Shown piece after piece: positions 42,065-50,203 of a stretch of DNA of 64,000 bases. This DNA is from Jiella pacifica (GTDB lineage Bacteria > Pseudomonadota > Alphaproteobacteria > Rhizobiales > Rhizobiaceae). Made by a program: the position numbers and the translations under genes. How positions within the stretch are numbered: position 1 is the first letter of the stretch; each line of letters starts with the position of its first letter. Under the pieces are notes generated by a model. The model ran no database searches. It was not told the origin of the DNA and saw only the letters and a list, made by a program, of their open reading frames with translations. The DNA lies in the NCBI RefSeq assembly GCF_010500815.1, contig NZ_JAAAMG010000001.1, positions 538,259-602,258 of the forward strand. Reading direction: 5' to 3'.

Positions 42065-43342
42065 ATGACCGAACCGAAATTCGAGACGCTGGCGATCCAT
42101 GCGGGCGCCCAGCCGGATCCCGCGACGGGTGCGCGGGCGACGCCGATCTACCAGACGACGTCCTTCGTCTTCGACAATGTCGACCATGCCGCCTCGCTGT
42201 TCGGCCTGCAGCAGTTCGGCAACATCTACACCCGCATCATGAACCCGACCCAGGCTGTGCTGGAGGAGCGGGTGGCGGCCCTCGAAGGCGGCACGGCGGC
42301 GCTCGCCGTCGCCTCGGGCCATGCCGCCCAGCTGATCGTCTTCCAGGCGCTGATGCAGCCGGGCGACGAGTTCGTCGCCTCGCGCAAGCTCTATGGCGGC
42401 TCGATCAACCAGTTCGGCCACGCCTTCAAGTCCTTCGACTGGCGGGTGAAGTGGGCCGACCCCTTCGATCCGGCCAGCTTCGAGGCGCAGATCACCGAGA
42501 AGACCAAGGCGATCTTCATCGAATCGATCGCCAATCCCGGCGGCGTCGTCCTCGACATCGCGGCGATCGCCGAGGTCGCCCATCGCCACAAGCTGCCGCT
42601 GATCGTCGACAACACCATGGCGACGCCGTATCTCTGCAAGCCGCTGGAACACGGCGCGGACATCGTCGTCCACTCGCTGACCAAGTTCATGGGTGGCCAC
42701 GGCAACTCCATGGGCGGCGTCATTGTCGACGGCGGCAAGTTCGACTGGTCGGCCGACGACCGCTACCCGATGCTGTCGCAGCCGCGGCCGGAATATAACG
42801 GCATCGTCCTGCACGAGACCTTCGGCAATTTCGGCTTCGCCATCGCCTGCCGCGTCCTCGGCCTGCGCGATCTCGGCCCGGCGATCTCGCCCTTCAACGC
42901 CTTCATGATCCTGACCGGCATCGAGACGTTGCCGCTGCGCATGCAGCGCCATTGCGACAACGCCCGCAAGGTTGCCGAGCATCTGAAGGGCCATGAGAAG
43001 GTTTCGTGGGTCTCCTATGCCGGCCTGCCGGAAGATCCGGGCCACGCGATGATGCAGAAATACTGCCCAAAAGGGGCCGGCGCCGTGTTCACCTTCGGGC
43101 TGAAGGGCGGCTTCGATGCCGGCGTCACCTTCGTCGAGGCGCTGGAGCTGTTTTCCCACCTCGCCAATATCGGTGACACCCGCTCCCTGGTGATCCACCC
43201 GGCTTCGACCACCCACCGCCAACTCTCCGACGAGCAGAAGACGGCGGCTGGCGCCGGTCCGGACGTCGTGCGCCTGTCGATCGGCATCGAGGATGCCTCG
43301 GACATCATCGCCGACCTCGACCAGGCGCTCGCGCAGGTCTGA
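42065..43342 (+). CDS. O-acetylhomoserine aminocarboxypropyltransferase (sulfhydrylase)
   Basis: A 425-residue PLP enzyme of the Cys/Met metabolism family; direct sulfhydrylation of O-acetylhomoserine to homocysteine. The opening F-E-T-L-A-I-H-A-G-A-Q-P-D-P, the PLP-binding NIYTRIMNPTQAVLEERVAALEG and the Schiff-base lysine in SLTKFMGG (K207) are typical of MetY. It is well expressed by position: AGGGAGAAAG precedes the ATG. A small cupin gene follows after 164 bp. Confidence 0.92.
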   Translation: MTEPKFETLAIHAGAQPDPATGARATPIYQTTSFVFDNVDHAASLFGLQQFGNIYTRIMNPTQAVLEERVAALEGGTAALAVASGHAAQLIVFQALMQPGDEFVASRKLYGGSINQFGHAFKSFDWRVKWADPFDPASFEAQITEKTKAIFIESIANPGGVVLDIAAIAEVAHRHKLPLIVDNTMATPYLCKPLEHGADIVVHSLTKFMGGHGNSMGGVIVDGGKFDWSADDRYPMLSQPRPEYNGIVLHETFGNFGFAIACRVLGLRDLGPAISPFNAFMILTGIETLPLRMQRHCDNARKVAEHLKGHEKVSWVSYAGLPEDPGHAMMQKYCPKGAGAVFTFGLKGGFDAGVTFVEALELFSHLANIGDTRSLVIHPASTTHRQLSDEQKTAAGAGPDVVRLSIGIEDASDIIADLDQALAQV

Positions 43343-43506
43343 TCCTCGCGGGGGCAGGCCGCGTTCCGGGTCCCGAGGGCTCCCGCGACAGGGGGCATTC
43401 CTGCCATGCAGGAACGAAAGACCATGTCGGCCATTTCGGCCCATCCGCAATCATCCGGTTTGCGCTCCGCAGGCCGGTCGACGGGATCACAGCCGAGGGG
43501 GCCGAC

Positions 43507-43854
43507 ATGAGCGAGCATCTGATCCGTTTTGCCAAGGATGGGGTAGAGGCCGATGCGAGCGCGCCGGCTAAGGAAAAGGTCAGGAGCGGCCGGCCCGCCC
43601 ACAAGACCTGGAACCTCGAAGACGACGGCAACGGCCTTTACGCCGGCATCTGGGAATCGTCTGCCGGCGAGTGGGACGTCGACTACACCGAGTGGGAGTT
43701 CTTCCACATCCTCGAAGGCGTCTCCATCCTCACCGAAGAGGGTGGCGAGCCGATGAAGCTGACGGCCGGCGACAGCTTCGTCATCCGCCCGGGCTTCAAG
43801 GGCCGCTGGAAGGTCGTCGAGCCGACGAAGAAGCATTACGTCGTGAAGGTGTGA
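43507..43854 (+). CDS. cupin protein, DUF861/EutQ-like
   Basis: A 115-residue single-cupin protein. W-N-L-E-D-D-G-N-G-L-Y-A-G-I-W leads into the cupin motif 1 (YTEWEFFHILEGVSIL) and motif 2 (LTAGDSFVIRPGFKGRWKVVEP). The PF05899-like pattern is seen in ureidoglycine aminohydrolases and stand-alone cupins; metal-ligand histidines are largely lost (one His), so it may bind a ligand without catalysis. It follows the sulfhydrylase gene but co-transcription is unproven. Confidence 0.75.
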   Translation: MSEHLIRFAKDGVEADASAPAKEKVRSGRPAHKTWNLEDDGNGLYAGIWESSAGEWDVDYTEWEFFHILEGVSILTEEGGEPMKLTAGDSFVIRPGFKGRWKVVEPTKKHYVVKV

Positions 43855-43909
43855 GGCAGGCGCCGACGCTTCCAGCAACCCAGGCAGGGCGGTCGATCCC
43901 GTCGCGGTC

Positions 43910-45229
43910 TCACGGCGGCGAATGGCGTGGCCGCCGATCCACTAGCCCAGCCATGACTTGCAGGGTCTCCAAACCGTGGAAATGCCAGCTGTTGCGGTAG
44001 GATGTCGTAGCGGCAAGGTGGAGATCCGGACACCGCAAAAACAGCCGCTCGAGCGCGATCTTCAGCTCCAGCCGGGCGAGCGGCGCGCCGATGCAGAAAT
44101 GGATGCCGCCGCCGAAGGAGGTGACGGTCTTTGCCGAACGATCGAGGAAGCGCCTGGGAATGAAGACGTCCGGGTCGGCATAGGCGGCGGGGTCGCGATT
44201 GGCGGCGGCGAGGAGCAGCGCCACCTTCTCGCCGCGGGCGAGCGTCACGCCGCCCGGGAGTTCGACCGGCACGAGAGCGTATCGTTCGAAGAGATGCAGC
44301 GGCGGATCGAAGCGCAGCGTCTCCTCGACGGCGGCTTCTGCCCTCGGTTCGGTCGAAAACAGCGAAGCGGGCGCATCGCCGGCGTGAGAGCTCCACTCCA
44401 GGATCGTCTTCACGCCGTTGCCGATCTGGTGGACGGTCGCTTCGTGGCCGGCGTTGAGCAGGAGGACGACGAGGGAGATCAGCTCGTCGCGGTCCAGCTT
44501 GCCGCCTTCGATCTCGGCGGCGATCAAGGCCGAGATCAGGTCGTCGGCCGGTCGCTTGCGCTTTTCTTCGACGATCTCCCGCAGGAAGGCGGCGAACTCC
44601 TCGGCGGCGCGGTTCGCGGCATGTTCTGCGTCGAGGCTCCGGCCGGGCGTGTACATCGCCACCATGCGATGCGACCAGTCGAGCAAGTGGTCCGAGGCGG
44701 ACGCCGGCAGGCCGATCAGGTCGGCGATCACCCGGACGGGCAGGGGCGAGGCATAGGCGGCGATGAGATCGACCGTTTCATGGTCGGCGAACTCGTCGAT
44801 CAGCTGATCGGCGATTGCGGCGATCTGGGGAGCGAGCCGCTCGATCCGGCGGGAGACGAAGGCCTTCGTCAGAAGCGCGCGGAGCCGCGTGTGGGTGGGC
44901 GGTTCCAGTTCGAGGAGCGAGTGGGACTCGAGCGCGTAGAACGCCCGGAGATGATCGGGCTTCTGCGAAAAATCCGGCCGGCCCGCTGCATCACTCGGCA
45001 CGATGCGGCCAAAACGGCGATCCTTGAGGATCGAGGAGACGAGATCGTGCCGGGCGACGGCAAGGCCGCCGATATTGTCCCACCAGGCGGTCCCGCTGGC
45101 TTCGATGAGCGCGGCATAGACCGGGTAGGGATTCTGGAAGAAGTCCGGGTCACTCGGGTCGAGAGACAGCCGGCCGGCCTCGAGGCGGAAGCTGGCCGGC
45201 AGGGCGGAAGGATCGGTCGTTCGGGCCAT
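43910..45229 (-). CDS. cytochrome P450
   Basis: A 439-residue soluble bacterial P450. The I-helix segment LNAGHEATVHQIGNG (about residues 257-271), the K-helix E-x-x-R (EETLRFDPP) and the heme loop FGGGIHFCIGAPLARLE with ligand Cys379 are all present. The usual acid-alcohol pair in helix I reads G-H-E-A-T, normal. No ferredoxin or reductase gene is adjacent. Substrate unknown. Confidence 0.92.
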   Translation of the reverse strand: MARTTDPSALPASFRLEAGRLSLDPSDPDFFQNPYPVYAALIEASGTAWWDNIGGLAVARHDLVSSILKDRRFGRIVPSDAAGRPDFSQKPDHLRAFYALESHSLLELEPPTHTRLRALLTKAFVSRRIERLAPQIAAIADQLIDEFADHETVDLIAAYASPLPVRVIADLIGLPASASDHLLDWSHRMVAMYTPGRSLDAEHAANRAAEEFAAFLREIVEEKRKRPADDLISALIAAEIEGGKLDRDELISLVVLLLNAGHEATVHQIGNGVKTILEWSSHAGDAPASLFSTEPRAEAAVEETLRFDPPLHLFERYALVPVELPGGVTLARGEKVALLLAAANRDPAAYADPDVFIPRRFLDRSAKTVTSFGGGIHFCIGAPLARLELKIALERLFLRCPDLHLAATTSYRNSWHFHGLETLQVMAGLVDRRPRHSPP

Positions 45230-45267
45230 GCCGCTTCATCGCCCGGGTGGCCGGACGTTGCAATGGC

Positions 45268-45993
45268 TCAGCAGGAACCTTCGAGATGCACCTGCCGCCA
45301 GCCGCTGCGCTCTTCCTGCACCTTCACGGTGACTTCGCGCGTTTCGTATTGCGGCGGGAGGATCCGCGCGACGCGGCGTTCCGGCGCGATCATCACCCAT
45401 TCTCGGACGGTCTCGTAGCGAGGCGGCACGACGTAGCGCTGGACGGACTCCGGCCGTACAAGAACTCTTTTGCGGGAAACGCCGTATCGCGCCGGAACGA
45501 CCTCGGTCCATTGGCGGCCGGGTTCGACGACGACCGTCGTCGGCCGGGTGCCGTAACGCGGCGGCACGGCGATCCGGCAGTAGACTCGCTTGCCGTGAAT
45601 CCAGCGCCACTCCCAGCGCTCGCCGCCCGGGTCGACGACGACCTGCTGATGCACCGTGCGATAGACCGGTGGGGTGGAGCGGGTAATGACCCGGGCAGGT
45701 TCGAGCACGATCTGCTTTTCTACGAAGCGGTATTCGGCTGGCAGAATGGTCTCGGACACACCGCCGGGCTCGACGAGTACTTCTCGCGTGCCCCAGCCGT
45801 AGCGTGCCGGGACGACGTCGTAGACGGTCTCGGCGGGGCGAACGACGACAGTTTCGAGCCGCGTGGCGTATGCCGCAGGCTCGACGACGGGCTGGTAGCA
45901 CGAGATGCTGCGGCCGCCGGCGCTGGCCGGGCCGATCGCGATGGCGAGTGAGCTTGCGGCGGTTACGAGAGAGACGAGCAGTCTGGCGGCCAT
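45268..45993 (-). CDS. secreted protein with eight 23-residue tandem repeats
   Basis: A 241-residue exported protein: signal peptide (L-L-V-S-L-V-T-A-A-S-S-L-A-I-A, cut near residue 26), then repeats of exactly 23 residues that begin P-x-x-Y and contain a V-x-V-x-P strand about 10 residues on, for example PARYGWGTREVLVEPGGVSET and PPRYETVREWVMIAPERRVAR. Similar PxxY repeats occur in OmpA-like and peptidoglycan-associated proteins. ATG 45993 is chosen since AAGGA precedes it; 46011 is also in frame. Three cysteines, the last at the C-terminus. Probably periplasmic or surface protein; function unknown. Confidence 0.72.
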   Translation of the reverse strand: MAARLLVSLVTAASSLAIAIGPASAGGRSISCYQPVVEPAAYATRLETVVVRPAETVYDVVPARYGWGTREVLVEPGGVSETILPAEYRFVEKQIVLEPARVITRSTPPVYRTVHQQVVVDPGGERWEWRWIHGKRVYCRIAVPPRYGTRPTTVVVEPGRQWTEVVPARYGVSRKRVLVRPESVQRYVVPPRYETVREWVMIAPERRVARILPPQYETREVTVKVQEERSGWRQVHLEGSC

Positions 45994-46183
45994 GTCATCG
46001 TCCTTCCGCATCGATCAGGCGTTGCGGAAGCATAACGCAAGTGTCGCGGAAATGTACCGCAGCATAATTCAGATATGGTCGAGTTTGGTTAAGCCATAAA
46101 ATTGAGTAAAAATTGCGACTACATTTGTTTTGGGGCCTGCCTCCTTCAGTCAGCCGAAGCCCCAGCGCCTGCCGGCAAAAGCG

Positions 46184-46216
46184 AGGGCGTCGCCACGTCC
46201 GCCGCGACGCCCTTTT
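46184..46216. terminator. bidirectional rho-independent terminator
   Basis: A 10-bp perfect stem (46184-46193 with 46204-46213), ten-base loop, TTTT on the right side and AAAA-flank on the left. It lies at the 3' end of the leftward FNT gene. Confidence 0.75.
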
Positions 46217-46221
46217 GATCG

Positions 46222-47196
46222 CTACCCGTCACGCTGCGTGGCGGCGGGTCTTTTTATGCCGAACATCCAGTCGCGCCAGTCCAGCTTGTCGCCGTAACGC
46301 TCGAACAGCTTGGAATCCTTGTGTTCGGCGAACAGCGCATAGTTGAGGATCGCGACGAAGGCGACGCCGCCAATGGTGTTGCCGAGGAGGACCGGCAGGA
46401 CGAACTGCGGAAGCAGCGGCAGAAGGTCGACGGAACTCTCGCGAAAGGCGAGGAAGAAGACTTCCACCGACGAGGTGATGACGTGGAAGAAACCGCCGAC
46501 GCCGATGAAGTACATCAGGAACCAGACGACCAGGATGCGCGACACGGTATCCCTGCAGGCATGCACCAGCCAGACCATGGCCGCGACGATCCAGCCGGCG
46601 ATGATCGCCTTGGAGAAGATGTCGAACCAACCCGACTCGTGCGCATGCCGCCCCATCTCGATCGCCATTTCGAGGCGTGGCGGATTGAGCACGTCGAAAT
46701 AGGCGAGCAATGCGGCGACTCCGACCGCCCCGACCATGTTGGCGACCAGCACGACGAGCCAGAGGCGCGCGAGGTTGGCGACGCTGGCGAGCTTTGTCAG
46801 AACGAGGACCACCGGTGTCAGGGTGTTTTCCGTGAAGAGCTGATAGCGGCCGAGAACGATGATCAGGAAGCCGACGGGATAGAGCAGGTTGCCGAGAAGG
46901 CCGGGCTCTGCCTCGTGGGCACCTTCGGTGAAGACGACGCGGGCGAGGAAGGTCAGCCCCAGCGCGCCGCCGGCGCCGAGCCCGCTCCAGAACAGGTAGC
47001 GGTTCGAGGCCTCGAGCTCATGGTCGGCGGCGGAAAGAACGCGGGCGAAAACCTCCTCGAAGGAGAAGAAGTCGCTGATGGTCTCGCCTTCGCTCGGGGC
47101 GTTGTCGAGGGATTCTTCGGGGTCCTTGCGGGCCTTTTCGGCTTCGTCCGCTTCTTCGTTCAGATCGTCTTCCTCGGTATTCGCCCGACGCGCCAT
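46222..47196 (-). CDS. formate/nitrite transporter family protein (YfdC-like)
   Basis: A 324-residue membrane channel of the FNT family. An acidic N-terminal tail of about 60 residues precedes six membrane segments; the pore region shows LTFLARVVF, GRYQLFTENTLTPVV and VHACRDTVSRILVVWFLMY. Family members pass formate, nitrite, hydrosulfide or other small anions; the large-tailed YfdC subgroup has no proven substrate. ATG 47196 chosen; upstream codons 47197-47340 do not resemble the family. No formate enzyme gene is next to it. Confidence 0.88.
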   Translation of the reverse strand: MARRANTEEDDLNEEADEAEKARKDPEESLDNAPSEGETISDFFSFEEVFARVLSAADHELEASNRYLFWSGLGAGGALGLTFLARVVFTEGAHEAEPGLLGNLLYPVGFLIIVLGRYQLFTENTLTPVVLVLTKLASVANLARLWLVVLVANMVGAVGVAALLAYFDVLNPPRLEMAIEMGRHAHESGWFDIFSKAIIAGWIVAAMVWLVHACRDTVSRILVVWFLMYFIGVGGFFHVITSSVEVFFLAFRESSVDLLPLLPQFVLPVLLGNTIGGVAFVAILNYALFAEHKDSKLFERYGDKLDWRDWMFGIKRPAATQRDG

Positions 47197-47386
47197 CGAT
47201 GGGTTTCCACGCCTGGCGTTCCCGGATCCGTCCGCGATCAATCGCCGGCACGACGAGAATAGGGTGACAATAGACTGAAAGAAGACGGCAATCGGCGCTG
47301 ACGCGAAATTTGCCGGAGCCCACGCGTCATGCGCGTTCACCCCATCTTAACCACGCCCGTGCGAGATCTGGCGTCGGAGGCGCGCG

Positions 47387-47695
47387 ATGCAAACGATCCA
47401 AAAGCGGAAGTCATTTCTCGGCAAGCTGATCGTCCCGGCGATGGCGTCGGCGGTGCTCGCCTATTTCGTCGTCAGCGCCAAGACCGGCCAGTACGGCAGC
47501 GAGGCGAAGGTTGCTTTTTCCAGGCAACTGGCCGTGCGCAACGCCGTCTACTCTGAACTCCTCGCAAAGCGCGACGCGCTCGAAAGGCGGGTCCGGGCGA
47601 TGAAGGACGGCACGCTCGAACGGGACATGATCGACGAGAACGCCCGCCGGGCGCTCAACGTCGCGCGCGACGACGAGATCGTCATCCTGCGCTGA
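47387..47695 (+). CDS. ftsB: septum formation initiator FtsB
   Basis: A 102-residue bitopic divisome protein of the FtsB/DivIC family. A short cytoplasmic tail, one membrane segment (about residues 13-30) and a periplasmic coiled coil (LLAKRDALERRVRAM) ending in a conserved D-E-N-A-R-R-A-L-N-V segment. GGAGG lies six bases ahead of the ATG. In most alphaproteobacteria ftsB sits near eno and the pyruvate dehydrogenase genes; here it is isolated. Its 3' end overlaps the convergent LysR gene by 14 bp. Confidence 0.88.
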   Translation: MQTIQKRKSFLGKLIVPAMASAVLAYFVVSAKTGQYGSEAKVAFSRQLAVRNAVYSELLAKRDALERRVRAMKDGTLERDMIDENARRALNVARDDEIVILR

Positions 47696-48737
47696 GACCA
47701 TCCACAGGCGGTGCTGCGCCATCCCGGTTGACGTGGGTGAAACGCTGGATCACCCAGGAGCGGAAAAGCGCGATCGCCGGGTCGGACATGTCGTCCGGAT
47801 GGACGGTCAGATAGTAGCCGAAGCCCGAATCCGACGTCGCGTCGTAAGGCGTCACCAGCCGGCCGTCGGCGATTTCCTTGGCGAACATGTCGACGTCGAC
47901 CAGGATGACGCCGTTGCCGGTGATCGCCAGTTCCACCGTCAGCCGTTCGCTGTCGAGCGCCAGGCCGCGCTCCGGCGATATCTCCAGATCGAACCGCCGG
48001 GCGAAAGCCGCCCAGAGCACGCCGAAGGGCTCGCCCTCGAGCCGTGTGTGGAGGAGTTCGTTGGCGCGCAGGAAGGCCTGTAGGTCCATTCCCTCGCAGC
48101 GCTCGGCGATCTCCGGGGCGCAGGCCGGCGTCTGGCTGATCAGCCAGAGCGGATCGCGCACCGCATCGTCGTAGCGCGGGCGATCGAAGACGATGGCGAT
48201 GTCGCAGACCGTCGCCCGGGGCAGGCCGACGCCGTTGGACGAGAAGAGATCGATCGAGATGTCGGGAAAGGCCAGGCGGAACTCGCGCAGGAGCGACATG
48301 CCCATGACGTAGAGAAAGGTCGGCGGCATGTGGACGCGCAGCATGCGCTGCGAGGTGCCGGCCCGGTGGCGCAGCGCCTGCATCGTCGCCTCCAGCCCGT
48401 CGAAGGACTTCGTCACCACCGGCAGGAGCGCGGCGCCTGCCTTGGTCAAGACGAGCCCTTGCGATCGCCGCTCCAGGAGCTTGCAGCCGAGAAGCTCCTC
48501 CAGCCGACTGACATGGCGGCTCAGCGCACTCTGGGAGATGTGCAGCGAGGCGGCGGCACCGGTGAAGCTCAGGCGCCGCGCCACCGCCTCGAAGGCCCTG
48601 AGCGCATTCAGCGGCAGCCACAGCCGGGCAGCATCGGGCGCTTCCGGCGGCAGGCTCTTCGGCTTCAATCGGGGTTCGTCGACCGCGGCGGGCGGGCGGA
48701 TCGGCATCTCTTGCCTCAATTCGATAGGGCAATGCAA
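47682..48737 (-). CDS. LysR family transcriptional regulator
   Basis: A 351-residue LysR regulator. The winged helix LNALRAFEAVARRLSFTGAAASLHISQSALSRHVSRLEELLG begins near residue 44 after a non-conserved leader (start may be ATG 48707). The effector domain has the typical two lobes. It is divergent from the Rieske oxygenase gene with only 60 bp between starts, the usual layout for a regulator of the neighbouring operon. Confidence 0.9.
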   Translation of the reverse strand: MHCPIELRQEMPIRPPAAVDEPRLKPKSLPPEAPDAARLWLPLNALRAFEAVARRLSFTGAAASLHISQSALSRHVSRLEELLGCKLLERRSQGLVLTKAGAALLPVVTKSFDGLEATMQALRHRAGTSQRMLRVHMPPTFLYVMGMSLLREFRLAFPDISIDLFSSNGVGLPRATVCDIAIVFDRPRYDDAVRDPLWLISQTPACAPEIAERCEGMDLQAFLRANELLHTRLEGEPFGVLWAAFARRFDLEISPERGLALDSERLTVELAITGNGVILVDVDMFAKEIADGRLVTPYDATSDSGFGYYLTVHPDDMSDPAIALFRSWVIQRFTHVNRDGAAPPVDGLSAG

Positions 48738-48797
48738 AAACGGTATTTGAAAGCCATTCTAACCGCTGACAAGCTCGTGGCTCAATAAGGAGGCACG
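48738..48797. promoter_or_regulatory. divergent promoter region of LysR and the catabolic operon
   Basis: 60 bp between the divergent starts. It is AT-richer than its flanks, and the sequence just upstream of the Rieske gene contains AAGGAGG as a strong ribosome site. A LysR operator is expected here; no convincing T-N11-A dyad was proven by eye. Confidence 0.5.
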
Positions 48798-50174
48798 ATG
48801 CTCGACCTGTCCATGATCGCGGCAGTCTTTGCCCAGCGCAAGCCGGGCCATACGCTGCCCCAGAGCCTTTACAACAGCCCCGACGTCTACGAGTTCGATC
48901 TCGACGCGATCTACGGCCAGTCCTGGATCCTCGCCGGCTTCACCTGCGAGATCCCGCGGCCGCGCGGGGTTCTGGCGCTGACGATCGGCCGCTCGCCGGT
49001 GGTGATCACCCGCGACCGCGACGGCACGCTGAAAGCCTTCCACAATTCCTGCCGGCATCGCGGAGCGCAGGTCTGTGCCGACGGAGCCGGCGCCCGCTCG
49101 CGGCTGACCTGCCCCTATCACCAGTGGGTCTACGGCCTCGACGGCAAGCTCGTCCACGCCAAGGACATGCAGCCGAGCTTCAAGCCGGACGAGCACGGGC
49201 TGAAACCGGTGCATGTGGAGGAAGTCGCCGGCGCGCTCTTCGTTTGCATGGCCGAGACGCCGACCCCCTTCGACCAGTTCCGCGCCGATCTGGAACCCCT
49301 GTTGGCGCCGCACCGGCTGAACGAGGCCAAGCTCGCCCACCAGAATACGCTGGTGGAGAAGGGCAACTGGAAGCTCGTCATGGAAAATGCCCGCGAATGC
49401 TATCACTGCGCCGTCGGCCATCCGGAACTGGCGCTGACCTTCCCGATCGGCGAGGCGAAGGGCGGCCACTTCGCCAAGGAGGACGATCCGCGGCACCAGG
49501 CCTTCGACGCCAAGCTCGCCTCTCTCGGCCTCGCCAAGGGGCCCTTCATCGGGCCCTGGTGGCAGGTGGAGCGCTTCCCGCTCAGAGAGGGGCAGGTGTC
49601 GCTGACGATGGACGGCCAGCCGGCGGTGAAGAAGCTGATGATCGAGGGAGATGATCCGGACGTCGGCTCGCTGCGCTGGGCGATCGAGCCGCACAGCTTC
49701 TGCCATTCGACATCCGACACGACGGTGTATTTCAGCGCCATGCCGACCGGGCCCCACGAGACCGTCGTCACCTGCAAGTGGCTGGTCCATCAGGACGCCG
49801 TCGAGGGCGTCGACTACGACGTCGAGCGGCTGACGGCGCTGTGGAACGTCACCAACCTCCAGGACCGCGACCTAGTCGAATTGAACCAGCGCGGCGTCAA
49901 TTCCCTCGGCTATACGCCGGGGCCCTATTGCGAAGAGGGCGAATCCTACGTCCAGCGCTTCGTCGACTGGTATTGCGACAAGGCGCAGGACTTCATCGCG
50001 GCCCGGACCGGCATCGACCGGCGGGCGAAGGCGGTGAATGCGGTGCCGGCGTCTGCGGAGGTCGCTTTCGTGGCGGCGCCGGGTCTGGCGGCTATGACCG
50101 CACAGCTCGATATGACGCCGGCCTTTGCCGGGGAGGCCGTCGTCGCGGCCGAACAGTGGCCGGACGCTTCGTGA
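48798..50174 (+). CDS. Rieske [2Fe-2S] oxygenase, betaine-demethylase-like
   Basis: A 458-residue aromatic-ring-hydroxylating-type oxygenase, alpha subunit alone. The Rieske ligands are C85-x-H87 and C105-x-x-H108 (CRHRG, CPYHQW). The mononuclear iron site shows ENARECYHCAVGHPE with H203 and H208. Length and this motif pair match GbcA/stachydrine-demethylase proteins, which remove an N-methyl group from quaternary amines. A ferredoxin reductase is not in the window. First gene of a run with coupled downstream genes; strong ribosome site AAGGAGG. Substrate inferred from family and neighbours only. Confidence 0.85.
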   Translation: MLDLSMIAAVFAQRKPGHTLPQSLYNSPDVYEFDLDAIYGQSWILAGFTCEIPRPRGVLALTIGRSPVVITRDRDGTLKAFHNSCRHRGAQVCADGAGARSRLTCPYHQWVYGLDGKLVHAKDMQPSFKPDEHGLKPVHVEEVAGALFVCMAETPTPFDQFRADLEPLLAPHRLNEAKLAHQNTLVEKGNWKLVMENARECYHCAVGHPELALTFPIGEAKGGHFAKEDDPRHQAFDAKLASLGLAKGPFIGPWWQVERFPLREGQVSLTMDGQPAVKKLMIEGDDPDVGSLRWAIEPHSFCHSTSDTTVYFSAMPTGPHETVVTCKWLVHQDAVEGVDYDVERLTALWNVTNLQDRDLVELNQRGVNSLGYTPGPYCEEGESYVQRFVDWYCDKAQDFIAARTGIDRRAKAVNAVPASAEVAFVAAPGLAAMTAQLDMTPAFAGEAVVAAEQWPDAS

Positions 50175-50203
50175 GCACCGAAGGACTGCCGGAACGGCGC
50201 GAC

